A DNA stretch of 64,000 nt from Verrucomicrobiota bacterium (lineage in GTDB: Bacteria > Verrucomicrobiota > Verrucomicrobiia > Opitutales > Opitutaceae): contig JACRQG010000031.1 of assembly GCA_016222805.1 (NCBI GenBank), forward strand, positions 74,756 to 138,755, given 5' to 3'. Below, piece after piece: positions 18,208 to 26,749 of the stretch (positions are counted from its first letter, which is position 1; each line of letters opens with the position of its first letter). A model generated the notes under the pieces. That model did not search any database and was not told the DNA's origin. It saw only the letters and a program-made list of their open reading frames with translations. The translations under genes were made by a program, and so were the position numbers.

Positions 18208-19211
18208 CCGGCTTCGGATCGCGGCGACGCACTTCCGACAAAGTGGCGCCAGGCGTGGCGGAAGTAGCCGCGCTTCGACAGATCCACGTAGTGGTGCAGG
18301 ATGGCCGTGGGATGCCGGCACTCCACCACGTCGGGCATCAACCGGTACGTGTCGGCGGGCAGGGCGAGCGCGGGTACGCCGGCGAGGTTCATCGCCACGA
18401 GTGCCTGCTCGAGGTAATAGCTGCTGCCGAACTCGGAGAGCAGGGTCGTCGCCCACGCTTCCATCCGCTCCCAGTCGATTCCGCCCGCGGGGAAACCGCA
18501 GACGCCGACGTTGATCCGGTCGGGGAGCGGACGACCGGCCAGACGGGCCAGCGCCGGCAACGGATAGCCGTAGGCGTTATGGTGGTCGAGCATATGCACC
18601 GGCCGGTCGGGTGAGTGCAGCCAACCAAGGAGGGCGTCGGGTGCGCGGAAGAAGAGCATGTCCGAATCCAGCACCAGGCGGCTGATCGCGCTCCCGGCAT
18701 GGACGTCCGTGAGCTTGCGCAGATGGAGGTAGGTAAGGCGCTGGCGCCGGAGCGTGGGAAAGCGGCTGGAGGGAAGATGGCGATCGAGGTCCTGCTCGAT
18801 CGCGGCGGCGAGCCTCACCCGGGTGCCGGGAAAGAGGCGGGTGATTTCCCCTGCGAGGGCGGGATCGATGGTCCCGTCGTCGATCCACGCGGCGGTGAGT
18901 TCGCCGGCCTGCCGGCGGAGGGAATGAAAACAGAAGGCGGACTGGTACCAGAAGCGGCGCCCGGTGAGGAAATGAACCTCGGGGGCGCCCGCGGCGGGCG
19001 CGGCCAGCGGTGGAAGATGTCGGGCCGCCTGTTCCATCGCGCGCTGTCCGCGGGCGTCGAGCCACTGCTGCCAGGGGCCGCCGGCGCGAACGGAGCGGGC
19101 GAGGCTCGCCCTCGGCCGATGCCAGGCCGCATAGAGCAGCGACCCGAGCCGGAGCTTGCGGGCGAAGCTCCGGGCCGGAGTTGCGGCAGGGATCGGTTGG
19201 TATTCGATCAT
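18204..19211 (-). CDS. Putative glycosyltransferase, GT8-like (DxD-containing)
   Basis: 335 residues from ATG 19211 (ATGA overlap). The protein carries VHFLTGRRFWYQSAFCFHSL (79-98) and a DxD motif, VLDSDMLFF (D182, D184), followed by an acidic/aromatic stretch HMLDHHNAYGY. In this order these resemble nucleotide-diphospho-sugar transferases of GT8-like character, which act with a metal ion. There is no signal peptide or membrane helix. It is clearly different from the GT2/GT4 genes around it, and confident family assignment would need a profile search. Long alternative frames upstream overlap the GT2 at 19208 and were discarded. Confidence 0.65.
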   Translation of the reverse strand: MIEYQPIPAATPARSFARKLRLGSLLYAAWHRPRASLARSVRAGGPWQQWLDARGQRAMEQAARHLPPLAAPAAGAPEVHFLTGRRFWYQSAFCFHSLRRQAGELTAAWIDDGTIDPALAGEITRLFPGTRVRLAAAIEQDLDRHLPSSRFPTLRRQRLTYLHLRKLTDVHAGSAISRLVLDSDMLFFRAPDALLGWLHSPDRPVHMLDHHNAYGYPLPALARLAGRPLPDRINVGVCGFPAGGIDWERMEAWATTLLSEFGSSYYLEQALVAMNLAGVPALALPADTYRLMPDVVECRHPTAILHHYVDLSKRGYFRHAWRHFVGSASPRSEAG

Positions 19212-20242
19212 CCGGGTGGGGGGAGGGCGCGCAGGAGGTTGTCCAGCGTCGCGTCGTCGAGGGTACGAATCGCCTCGTAGCGGTGGTGGCGAAGCCGGCG
19301 CAGGAGGCGCGCCGCCCCGACGGGTCCGAGCACTCGTGCCAGCCACTGGTAGCCGGTGCCGCCGAGCGCCGGGGTGCACGTTTCCGCTGTGAGTCTTCGC
19401 CAGACGCCAAGCAACCGGTCCGTGAATTCAGGGGAGAAGTCCCAGGGCAGCGCGCGCCACGCCCGAAACGCCTTTTCGCCGGCGAGCTGCCGGGCCCGCC
19501 GACCGCCCGGCGTATCAGCGGGGCAGGCACGGGCAAAGGCCTCCATGACGGCGAGGGAGGCGATCCCGAGTTTTTCCCAGTGATTGGTCAGGCGCGTTTC
19601 GGGGTGCTGGCCAATGATGGCGCGCGGCCCCGGCACGTACTCCACATGGGCGGGCTGGGGTGCCGCGACATGGTAGAACCAGATCTCCGCGACGGGATTG
19701 TAAAGTGGCGATGGGGGAAAGCACGCCGTGGCGACGATGGGGTCGAGGTAGGTTCGCCGGAAGATTGGGCTGTGGGGGGCCGGTTGGACGGTCAGGTAGA
19801 AATCCGCCGCTTCGTTCGTTGCCGGCAATGGCGCGTCCACCTGGAGGGCGAGTTGATCGTAGTCGCCGGTCAGCGTGGTGCGGGCGGTGTCGGTGTAGGA
19901 GACATCGGCGCCGCTTCGATCCATCGCGGACACCTGCGCGGTGATCTTGTCGGAAGAGACCAGATCGTCCGAGTCGAGGAACAACACGTACCGCCCGGAG
20001 GCGGCGGCAAGGCCGGCGAGGCGTGCGAAGAGCAGGCCGCGGTTCTCCTGGCGGATCAGCTTCGTGGGTTCGATGCCCAAAGACCGCAGGTTCTCGGCGG
20101 CGGGAGGGGTGGAGCCGTCGTCGACCACGATAGTCTCGATCTTCAAGCCCGCGGCCGCGCGGCGGACGCTATCAAACGTGTACCGGACAACCGGTCCCCG
20201 GTTGTAGATCGGAATGACGATCGAAAGATCGGGTGGGATCAC
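19208..20242 (-). CDS. Glycosyltransferase family 2
   Basis: 344 residues from GTG 20242 (GTGA overlap with the GT9 gene). The start LSIVIPIYNRGPVV is a standard GT2 strand and loop. The donor-binding DDGSTPP is at 41-47 and the metal-binding DSDD at 90-93 (LFLDSDDLVSSDK). The C-terminal half (200-344) is longer than the minimal GT2 core and is rich in Arg/Trp, without membrane helices. It follows the first GT9 gene in transcription order, so it may elongate the heptose-like residue, but that is inference. The start codon is supported by the 4-base overlap pattern repeated throughout the locus. Confidence 0.88.
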   Translation of the reverse strand: MIPPDLSIVIPIYNRGPVVRYTFDSVRRAAAGLKIETIVVDDGSTPPAAENLRSLGIEPTKLIRQENRGLLFARLAGLAAASGRYVLFLDSDDLVSSDKITAQVSAMDRSGADVSYTDTARTTLTGDYDQLALQVDAPLPATNEAADFYLTVQPAPHSPIFRRTYLDPIVATACFPPSPLYNPVAEIWFYHVAAPQPAHVEYVPGPRAIIGQHPETRLTNHWEKLGIASLAVMEAFARACPADTPGGRRARQLAGEKAFRAWRALPWDFSPEFTDRLLGVWRRLTAETCTPALGGTGYQWLARVLGPVGAARLLRRLRHHRYEAIRTLDDATLDNLLRALPPPG

Positions 20243-21210
20243 GGGAGCACGGCGCGGTCGGCGGCCAGCGGCCGTGGGGGCGGTGAGGCGAGGACCTCAC
20301 GGGCGGCGGCCACGACTTCATCTGGAGTGATGCTGGTCATGCACTGCATCGCGTGGGGGCAGCCGGTGCGGCGTCCGCACGGTGAACAGTCGGGCTCGTT
20401 CAGCAGGTTGCGATTCGCGCTATAGCTGAAGATTCCGGCCTGGGCGCGCCCTCCCATCACCACGACGGCGGGACAGTCCACCGCTCGGGCGAGGTGCGTG
20501 AGGAATCCCTCGAGTCCGATGAACACCGCCGAGACGGCGAGCACGGCGGCGGCTTCGCGAAGAGTGGTCTGGCCGCGAAGGTCGGCGTCGACGGGGAGGG
20601 CGGGATCCGCGCGGGAGCCGAGTTGGACGAGCTTGAACTCCGGCGCGAGGTGGCGGCACACGGCGGCGAAACGCTCGGGACCCCATTCCTTGGCCGGATA
20701 GGGAATCGCCGCGCCCAGCCCGGTGCTGTGGACTGCAATCTGGCCGGCAAAGCGGCGACCGGCTGCCGTTTCACCTTCGGTCAGATGGAGGTAAGGACGG
20801 AGCGAAACTTCACCCTGCAGCCCGGCCCGGGCGCACATCTCCGCGATGATGTGACGATCCGGCAGTGCATCCCGCTCGGGATCTCCCGGTACGGGGCCGA
20901 CATAGTAGGGCTTGATCACCGTGGCGCCGAGGCGGCGGATGCCGGCCACGAAATCATCGTCGATCGGCAGCAGGCGCGCGGGATCGGCGTTGCCGGCGAA
21001 GAGCTCGGGCCGCGCCGTCAGCATCGTGAACGGCCGGCCGCGTCGACGGGCCTCGCGCAGGATCGCCGTGCAGAGCAAGTCATCGCCGAGGCTGAGCGGG
21101 CCGAACAGCAGCGCCCGCCGGGGCAGCCCCCAGCGGGCGAGATTGCGGGCGAAACGCAAGGCGCGCCGTGGCCGCGACGACAGGGTTCTTGGGGTGTTGC
21201 CGGAGTTCAC
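20239..21210 (-). CDS. Glycosyltransferase family 9 (heptosyltransferase-like)
   Basis: 323 residues from GTG 21210 (GTGA overlap); the longer frame upstream covers the GT2 gene. GT-B fold of GT9: N-terminal LLFGPLSLGDDLLCTAILREA with the acidic pair used by heptosyltransferases, then DADLRGQTTLREAAAVLAVS and FIGLEGFLTHLARAVDCPAVV, which is the GT9 donor site (LRGxTTL, H, P). The C-terminus carries a cysteine cluster C275-x2-C-x5-C-x5-C290, seen with identical spacing in the paralogue at 26746. GT9 enzymes usually transfer ADP-heptose, but in polysaccharide clusters they may use other donors. Confidence 0.88.
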   Translation of the reverse strand: MNSGNTPRTLSSRPRRALRFARNLARWGLPRRALLFGPLSLGDDLLCTAILREARRRGRPFTMLTARPELFAGNADPARLLPIDDDFVAGIRRLGATVIKPYYVGPVPGDPERDALPDRHIIAEMCARAGLQGEVSLRPYLHLTEGETAAGRRFAGQIAVHSTGLGAAIPYPAKEWGPERFAAVCRHLAPEFKLVQLGSRADPALPVDADLRGQTTLREAAAVLAVSAVFIGLEGFLTHLARAVDCPAVVVMGGRAQAGIFSYSANRNLLNEPDCSPCGRRTGCPHAMQCMTSITPDEVVAAAREVLASPPPRPLAADRAVLP

Positions 21211-22151
21211 CTTGGAGCGGGAAGGAGGAGGTTCAGGTCCGCCTGCCCTTCGAACTGCCCGCGGGCTCCGTGCCAGCGGATTTGCTCCACCGGTCCGCGC
21301 CAAGCGCGGCAGCGCCACCAGGCGCGTAGAACTCGGGGCGCCACAGTCGCTCGTGGTATCGAGGGCCACGGGCACTGGCCGTGCAGGGCGAGGACCCGCA
21401 CCCACGTGCGCATGATGCCGCGGTTGAGGCGAGCGAGGTATCCCGGATCCAGGCGGGAAGCCGGAATCAAATGGGTCAGGGAAAGCTCGGGCAGGTAAGC
21501 GATGTCTCCCCCCGCGTGCAGGGCGGTGAAGACCAGGTCGTTGTCGCCACCGGACGCCAGGCTACTGCCGTGGCGATCGAGGGAACGGCGGCGCGGGTCT
21601 CCGGCGACGGCGGCGGCATAGGCCCGCGCGGCGGTGCTCCGGACCACGAGGCCCGCGCCCACAGGCGCGAACTCCGGCCAGGCGACGTTTGGTCCACCGC
21701 GGGCAATCCGTTCCACGCGGCCGAGGTCGCGCAGGGCCAGCAGGCCGTGAAACTCCGCGCTCCAGGGCGGAGGCGGCGCTTCCCATTCCGGGAGCACGGT
21801 TCCGCCGGCGGCCGCAAGCGCGGGTTTGGCCGCGAAATGCCGCGCCACGACGGCGAGATAGTCCGGCGCGAGCACGTTGTCGTCGTCGACGAACACCAAC
21901 ACTTCCCCGCGGGCTTCCCGAATCCCGGCGAGACGTGCCGGAGTCAGCCCTGGCGCCGGCTCCACCACCACGCGCGGCATTGGGCCGGTGAACCGGGAAC
22001 CAAGGTTTGGTGCGAGCGGCGGTTCGCTGCCGTTATCCACCACCAGGAGTTCCCATTCGTCTCGCGGAAGCGACTGGGCCGCGAGACCAGCCAGGGTGCG
22101 GTCGAGCCGGCCCCGGTGGGGATTCCGAGTGGGGAGAATGACGGAAATCAC
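21207..22151 (-). CDS. Glycosyltransferase family 2 (paralogue group with 22945 and 29377)
   Basis: 314 residues from GTG 22151 (GTGA overlap). Start (V/M)ISVILPTRNPHRG, donor block WELLVVDNGS (33-42), then APGLTPARLAGI, and metal-binding VDDDN (D89-D91) followed by VLAPDYL. The motifs WELL(V/L)(V/I)DN, PARL.GI and APDYL are shared with the GT2 at 22945 and the broken one at 29377, showing recent common descent. The metal triad is DDDN rather than DADD. A conserved SHxxLTHLIPASRLDPGYL-like block lies at about 230-255. The gene follows the FkbM methyltransferase in transcription order and precedes the GT9 at 20239. Confidence 0.9.
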   Translation of the reverse strand: MISVILPTRNPHRGRLDRTLAGLAAQSLPRDEWELLVVDNGSEPPLAPNLGSRFTGPMPRVVVEPAPGLTPARLAGIREARGEVLVFVDDDNVLAPDYLAVVARHFAAKPALAAAGGTVLPEWEAPPPPWSAEFHGLLALRDLGRVERIARGGPNVAWPEFAPVGAGLVVRSTAARAYAAAVAGDPRRRSLDRHGSSLASGGDNDLVFTALHAGGDIAYLPELSLTHLIPASRLDPGYLARLNRGIMRTWVRVLALHGQCPWPSIPRATVAPRVLRAWWRCRAWRGPVEQIRWHGARGQFEGQADLNLLLPAPR

Positions 22152-22948
22152 GATCGCGTTCGCTTGCGCGCGACGAAGTTGCCGAGCGGGTGCGCCGTTG
22201 GTTCGCGTCGCTCCAGGCTGGAAAGCTGAAATCCCGCAGCTTCCAGGAGTTGCTTGGGCTCGGTCGTGGCCTCGAGGGCGTCCTCGAAAACCACCAATGA
22301 GCACTCCGGACGTCGCAGCACGGCGGAGAGGCCCCGCAGCACCTCGGCCTCGTGACCCTCCACGTCGAGCTTGATCACCTGGGGGGCTGGAACGACGTCA
22401 GCAGCGACCAGGTCGTCGCCCCTGGCCGTGGCTACGAGGACGGTGCCGGAATAACCACCCTGTGACCACGGGCTGAGCGTGGTCATGCCGGAGTTCCCGG
22501 CGGGCCCGAGGTGCAAGGGAAGCATGCCGTTGGAACTGGAAAGAGCGACCGACGACGTGAGGGCTGCGGGGGCATTCCAGGCTCGATGACGGAGGAGTCG
22601 GGCGTGTTCGGAGGGATTGGGCTCAAACGCCACGATGGTCGCTCCGGGGACAAGGCGGGCGAGGGTCATCGCGTGCAGGCCGAAGTTGGCGCCAATGTCC
22701 CAGACCACCGTTCCCGTCGAGGTCGCGGCGCGCAGCGCGTCGAGAACCTCGGATTCGTAGAATCCGTCCGTGAGGACGATTCCGTCGATGTACGAAAGGG
22801 GATCGAGGAGAAAGGTCGACCCGTAGGGTGTGACGCCACGCACGCCGTTGGTCCGACCGAGCAGCCGCCGAAGGGAGAGGAAACCGCGCCAGTGCCGCCG
22901 CCACCAGGAGGCGAGCAGGCGATCGCGCCAATCGGGATGCGGGCTCAT
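22148..22948 (-). CDS. FkbM family methyltransferase
   Basis: 266 residues from ATG 22948 (ATGA overlap). The SAM-binding motif VVWDIGANFGLHAMTLARLV lies at about 81-100 (D84, G86, N88), followed by IVAFEPNPSEH, and the C-terminal KLDVEGHEAEVLRG block is the FkbM signature. FkbM proteins O-methylate sugars or polyketide hydroxyls using SAM. In this locus it should methylate a sugar of the glycan; a second FkbM gene is at 32213. No signal peptide or membrane segment is seen. Start chosen by the stop/start overlap and the usual distance to motif I. Confidence 0.9.
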   Translation of the reverse strand: MSPHPDWRDRLLASWWRRHWRGFLSLRRLLGRTNGVRGVTPYGSTFLLDPLSYIDGIVLTDGFYESEVLDALRAATSTGTVVWDIGANFGLHAMTLARLVPGATIVAFEPNPSEHARLLRHRAWNAPAALTSSVALSSSNGMLPLHLGPAGNSGMTTLSPWSQGGYSGTVLVATARGDDLVAADVVPAPQVIKLDVEGHEAEVLRGLSAVLRRPECSLVVFEDALEATTEPKQLLEAAGFQLSSLERREPTAHPLGNFVARKRTRS

Positions 22949-23880
22949 GATCCGGGAGGAAGGGTGCGTTCCATTTCCGCCAGGGTGCGCCACGCGCGAG
23001 TTTCGCCCCGCTTCAGAGCGAGTCGGACCCGGCGCTCGACTGGGCTGAGGGCGCGGAGGAACCGCTGTTCGCGCAGCCGCGCGAGGAGTCCGGTCCGCGG
23101 TGCGCGTGCCCCGCCGCGCCAGGCGTGGATCAGGGTGCTCGCAAAGCCGTGGCCCTCGGCGAGGCGTTCGAGATAGGCCGGGTCGACCCGGCCGGCCGGC
23201 ATCAGGTGGGTCAGGCGCAGGGTGGTAAAGACTCCAGTGCCGAGTCCCGCGTCGATCGCGCAGAACGCCAGGTCGAAGTCCTCGCAGGCACTGAGCGATT
23301 GGCCGGTTCGGCCCAGGAGCTTGCGCCGGGGATCGTCGCGGACCTGGCTGGCGTAGCGGCGGGCGATCGCCGCTCGGACGCACATGCCGGCACCGGCGGG
23401 GGTGGCTTCGTAATCGAAGAGCCGGTTTGACCAGCGATCCCGCGCGGCGCGATGGACGGCGAGGTACGCGAGAAACGGCGTGAGGTCGGCCGAGGGCTTT
23501 GCCTCCCACTCCGGCTCAAAGTGCCCGCAGCCCCACGCCCCGAGCGCGGGCCAGGCGGACGAAATTCGCTCCGCTTCCGCGAGGTAGTCAGGCGCGAGCA
23601 GGTTGTCGTCGTCGACCCAGACGAGGAGATCTGCGGTGGCTTCGGCGATGCCGCGCAAGCGCGCCGGGGTCAGACCCAGTTCCGCTTCGTGGAGCACGCG
23701 ACCGTGCGGATGCCAGGCCAGGAGTCCGGGCTCCAGACGATCGCGGGAGGCGTTGTCGATGAGCAGGAGTTCCCATTGTTCGACCGCGAGGGACTGCCGT
23801 TTCAGAGCGTCGAGGGTGCGGCTCAGGTAATCCGGCCGGGGATTGTGGGTGCACAGGATGACGCTGAGGGCCGGGTTCAT
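22945..23880 (-). CDS. Glycosyltransferase family 2 (paralogue group with 21207 and 29377)
   Basis: 311 residues from ATG 23880 (ATGA overlap). N-terminus MNPALSVILCTHNPRPDYL, donor block WELLLIDNAS (36-45), GLTPARLRGIAEA, and the metal-binding VDDDNLLAPDYL (D90-D92). C-terminal part contains LTHLMPAGRVDPAYLERL, the same block as in its paralogues, where the sequence LTHLIPA..LDP.YL recurs. It lies directly downstream of the second multi-pass membrane protein in transcription order. A longer frame upstream covers that gene and is not used. The donor sugar is unknown. Confidence 0.9.
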   Translation of the reverse strand: MNPALSVILCTHNPRPDYLSRTLDALKRQSLAVEQWELLLIDNASRDRLEPGLLAWHPHGRVLHEAELGLTPARLRGIAEATADLLVWVDDDNLLAPDYLAEAERISSAWPALGAWGCGHFEPEWEAKPSADLTPFLAYLAVHRAARDRWSNRLFDYEATPAGAGMCVRAAIARRYASQVRDDPRRKLLGRTGQSLSACEDFDLAFCAIDAGLGTGVFTTLRLTHLMPAGRVDPAYLERLAEGHGFASTLIHAWRGGARAPRTGLLARLREQRFLRALSPVERRVRLALKRGETRAWRTLAEMERTLPPGS

Positions 23881-25604
23881 GGGCGGCGGAAGAACGTGGT
23901 TTGGGACACCGCCGTGGCTCCAATCGCGAGCCAGCCTGCCACCGAGAGGACGTTGGCGATCCGCTGGACCAAGGGCAGCGGCCAGTCGGGCTGGCGTCGG
24001 TCCAACAGCAGCTGCAGATCGGGGAGGCGATTGTCGGAAAAGCGGGCGAATGGCCTGGCCCCGGCCAGATCCGGGGCCACGAAGGCGAGGGGAAAATTGA
24101 AGTTCAGGGTACCGTCGGCCCCGGGCGCGAGGATTGGCCCGGGGTGAAGCTGGGATCGGAAGGCGGGACCCGGGTACCCATAGCCGAAGATCGGCTCGTA
24201 GGGCTTCAGGTTGGAGGCCCGGGCGGCGAAGACTCGATCCTCCCGGACGTCCGCGATGGTCGTGATGGGCCGGAAACTCTCTCCTGCGCGCACTTCGGTC
24301 CAAACCCTTTGAATCTCGATCGCGTCAAAGCCGGCAAACCAGAGCGAGTTCATCTGCCGGCGGAAGGTGACCAGGCTCGCGAGGGAGACCAGCACTGCCG
24401 CTGCGGCAGTCGTCCGGAACATCGCGGGACGCAGCCGGGAGCGGAGCAGTTCCACCCCGAGCCCGGAGAGGAGGGCCACCGGAAGCAGGAAGGCTGCGGC
24501 ATACCGGGAGTTGGCGTGCATCGAACGCAGGAACGGCAGCGGTTGCAGATGAGGCCAGAGCAGGCCGCGCCCAAGCGTGAACTCGGACGCGATCCAGAGG
24601 GCCAATCCCGTGGCCACCGCCGCGGCGCAGCGCGCCGGAGACCAGTTGCGGAAGAAGGGCAGACAGCCGAGCGGCACGAGGACGAGCGCCACTGGGGAAA
24701 CCCCGGCATCCTCAACTTCGGGTCCCGCGAGGCGCGCAAAAAGGGTGGCAGGGTCCAGGTCGACGAGCCACTGCAGGAGGAAGACCGGCTTGGCGGCAAA
24801 CAACTGCGCCGCCAGGGAACCGATCGCCGGGAGGAAATCCGCGGCCGGGTGGGAGTAGCTGACCTCGCGCGGAAACTGCCCCAGGTAGAGCGCCACGGCG
24901 CAGATCTTCGCGGCCGCCGCCAACAGGGCCAGGGCGGCCCCGCCGATCAGGACGCCAACCGAGCGTTTCCACGGAAAGGCCGTGGGGTCGTGCCACGCGA
25001 GTGCCGGAGCCAGCAGCAAGGCGGAAAGGGCGAAGATGACGATGATGGCATAACCTCCCGTCATGGCGATGACGGCGGCGCCCGCCGCCAGAAGCGCGAT
25101 TGCGAGCGGCGCGGCGGTGCGCCGGTGGAGGCAGAAGGGAAGAAGGGCGACGAGCGGAAAGGTGGCGTACCCGACATGCCCCGAGAAGGCATGGTAGAAG
25201 CCAAAGTTGTTGGTCGAAAAGACGGCCGCGGCGACCAGTGCCGCCTCCGCCGACCAGTCCAGGAAGTCGCGACAAAACTTGACCACCAGCAGGAAGCCGA
25301 GCGCCAGCGGCAGCAGGAAATTCAGGAGGCTCGCCGACCATGGATCCGTGAGGAAAAGGAGAAACTGCCCGAGCATGAACTGCGTATGTTCCGGATTCGG
25401 AAATGCGGGCAGGCCGCCGCCCAGCGACGGAGTCCACCACTGCAGGGAGAGGCCGTTGCACCGGTAGTGGAGGTACACATCGACCATCCGCGGCAGAAAG
25501 GTCGAAAGATCGTGTCCAACCCGCGGCCACTGCTGATGAAACAGGAGCAGCGCGAACGCCTGCAGGGCGAGGAGGGAACTCCAGGTCGCGAAGCGCAGTG
25601 ACAT
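23877..25604 (-). CDS. Multi-pass membrane protein, YfhO-like
   Basis: 575 residues from ATG 25604, which overlaps the acyltransferase stop by one base (TGATG); a GTG one codon earlier would give a GTGA overlap instead. The first membrane helix is at about 6-24, followed by a loop with GHDLSTFLPRMVDVYLHYR and QWWTPSLGGGLPAFPNPEHT, then about ten more hydrophobic segments and a C-terminal periplasmic part. The Asp in the first external loop and the W-x-P-x-x-GGG-P-x-F layout match the YfhO/GT-C group of polyprenyl-sugar dependent transferases. The transferred sugar and acceptor are not predictable; function is inferred from fold resemblance only. Confidence 0.7.
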   Translation of the reverse strand: MSLRFATWSSLLALQAFALLLFHQQWPRVGHDLSTFLPRMVDVYLHYRCNGLSLQWWTPSLGGGLPAFPNPEHTQFMLGQFLLFLTDPWSASLLNFLLPLALGFLLVVKFCRDFLDWSAEAALVAAAVFSTNNFGFYHAFSGHVGYATFPLVALLPFCLHRRTAAPLAIALLAAGAAVIAMTGGYAIIVIFALSALLLAPALAWHDPTAFPWKRSVGVLIGGAALALLAAAAKICAVALYLGQFPREVSYSHPAADFLPAIGSLAAQLFAAKPVFLLQWLVDLDPATLFARLAGPEVEDAGVSPVALVLVPLGCLPFFRNWSPARCAAAVATGLALWIASEFTLGRGLLWPHLQPLPFLRSMHANSRYAAAFLLPVALLSGLGVELLRSRLRPAMFRTTAAAAVLVSLASLVTFRRQMNSLWFAGFDAIEIQRVWTEVRAGESFRPITTIADVREDRVFAARASNLKPYEPIFGYGYPGPAFRSQLHPGPILAPGADGTLNFNFPLAFVAPDLAGARPFARFSDNRLPDLQLLLDRRQPDWPLPLVQRIANVLSVAGWLAIGATAVSQTTFFRRP

Positions 25605-26749
25605 CACGACGGTGACGGGACCGGCCCGGGCCGGGGATCCCGGAAGAGCCGGGAGGCGAGGCGGTGGCCCAAGCGGCGGGCCGGGTTCTCAAGCAAGTGG
25701 TAGCTCAAGCTGGCCGCGGCGATGGTCAGGACGACGTAGTACGCGACGTGGGCGGATTCGTCCGCCAGGTAGTTGCTGCCGGTCAAGCGACGGAGGAGCG
25801 AGGGGCCGAACCGGTGCGCGAAGTTGTGCCAGATATAGAGGCCGTAACTGATGCGACCCAGGTACGCGAAAGGACCCCAGGCAAGGAAACGCGCGAGACG
25901 GCTTTCTGGAAAGAGGAGCAGGTAGGCGAGCAGCGCGGCGAAACCCGCGGCCTGGACCGTAGCGTCGAAGATAATCCACGACGCCGGCTGTCGATCGGTG
26001 ATCTTGAGCAAGGCTCCGAATAACATCCAGCCGACGAGGCCGCCGATGGCGGCGCGCAGCAGGGATCGTCCGCCGATCTGCGGAAGGCGGTGGCGGCGCT
26101 GCAGGGAGGCAATCCCGGCTCCGAGGGCAAAGAAGTCGACACACGACGGCAACAGGATGCTGCCCAGTTCGGGTCGCGCCTGCCCGAACAGGAACGGAAG
26201 GGCCCGAAACACCGGACCGGCGATCACCAGCCCGATGAGGATGGTGCGCAACCGGGTCAGCGGCACCCAAAGCAGCACCAGGGGCCAGACGACGTAGAAC
26301 TGTTGTTCCACCGCGAGTGTCCAGTAGTGCGAGAGCAGCGTGGGCCAGTGCTGGTGCAGGTGCACGTAGTGGTTGGTCGCAAAGAAGGCATGCCACGCCA
26401 GATGGGTCTCGGTGCCGGACATGCGGGCGGAATACGCCACGGCCAGGCTGGCGAAATAGAGCGGCCAGAGGCGGAAAATTCGACGGACCAGGAATGGGCC
26501 GAGCGCAGAGCCGGGATGGCCGGCGGGGGCGGTTTCACGCGCCCGCAGTAGGAGTAGCGTGATGAGATAACCACTAAGGACGAAGAACAGCCGAACTCCG
26601 GCGGAGCCCCAGTCGAAGAGGGAACTGAGCGTCGGCGAAAAATGCGCGAACATCACCGCGAGCACGGCAAACCAGCGCAGGCCGTCCAGAGCCGGGGCGT
26701 AAAACCCGGTGGAGCGGTCGGTGCCGGTGCGGGCGGCGGGGGAAGTCAC
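25604..26749 (-). CDS. Acyltransferase family 3 membrane protein (OafA-like O-acyltransferase)
   Basis: 381 residues from GTG 26749 (GTGA overlap). About ten membrane helices. Signature elements: YAPALDGLRWFAVLAVMFAH with the catalytic-candidate His36, GVRLFFVLSGYLI (51-63), RRIFRLWPLY (89-98) and HYWTLAVEQQFYVVWP (141-156). These are the hallmarks of the acyltransferase 3 family, in which cytoplasmic acetyl-CoA is used to acylate sugars facing the periplasm. No C-terminal SGNH domain is present. In this locus it should O-acetylate the exported polysaccharide. A longer upstream frame overlaps the GT9 gene and is not used. Confidence 0.88.
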   Translation of the reverse strand: MTSPAARTGTDRSTGFYAPALDGLRWFAVLAVMFAHFSPTLSSLFDWGSAGVRLFFVLSGYLITLLLLRARETAPAGHPGSALGPFLVRRIFRLWPLYFASLAVAYSARMSGTETHLAWHAFFATNHYVHLHQHWPTLLSHYWTLAVEQQFYVVWPLVLLWVPLTRLRTILIGLVIAGPVFRALPFLFGQARPELGSILLPSCVDFFALGAGIASLQRRHRLPQIGGRSLLRAAIGGLVGWMLFGALLKITDRQPASWIIFDATVQAAGFAALLAYLLLFPESRLARFLAWGPFAYLGRISYGLYIWHNFAHRFGPSLLRRLTGSNYLADESAHVAYYVVLTIAAASLSYHLLENPARRLGHRLASRLFRDPRPGPVPSPS

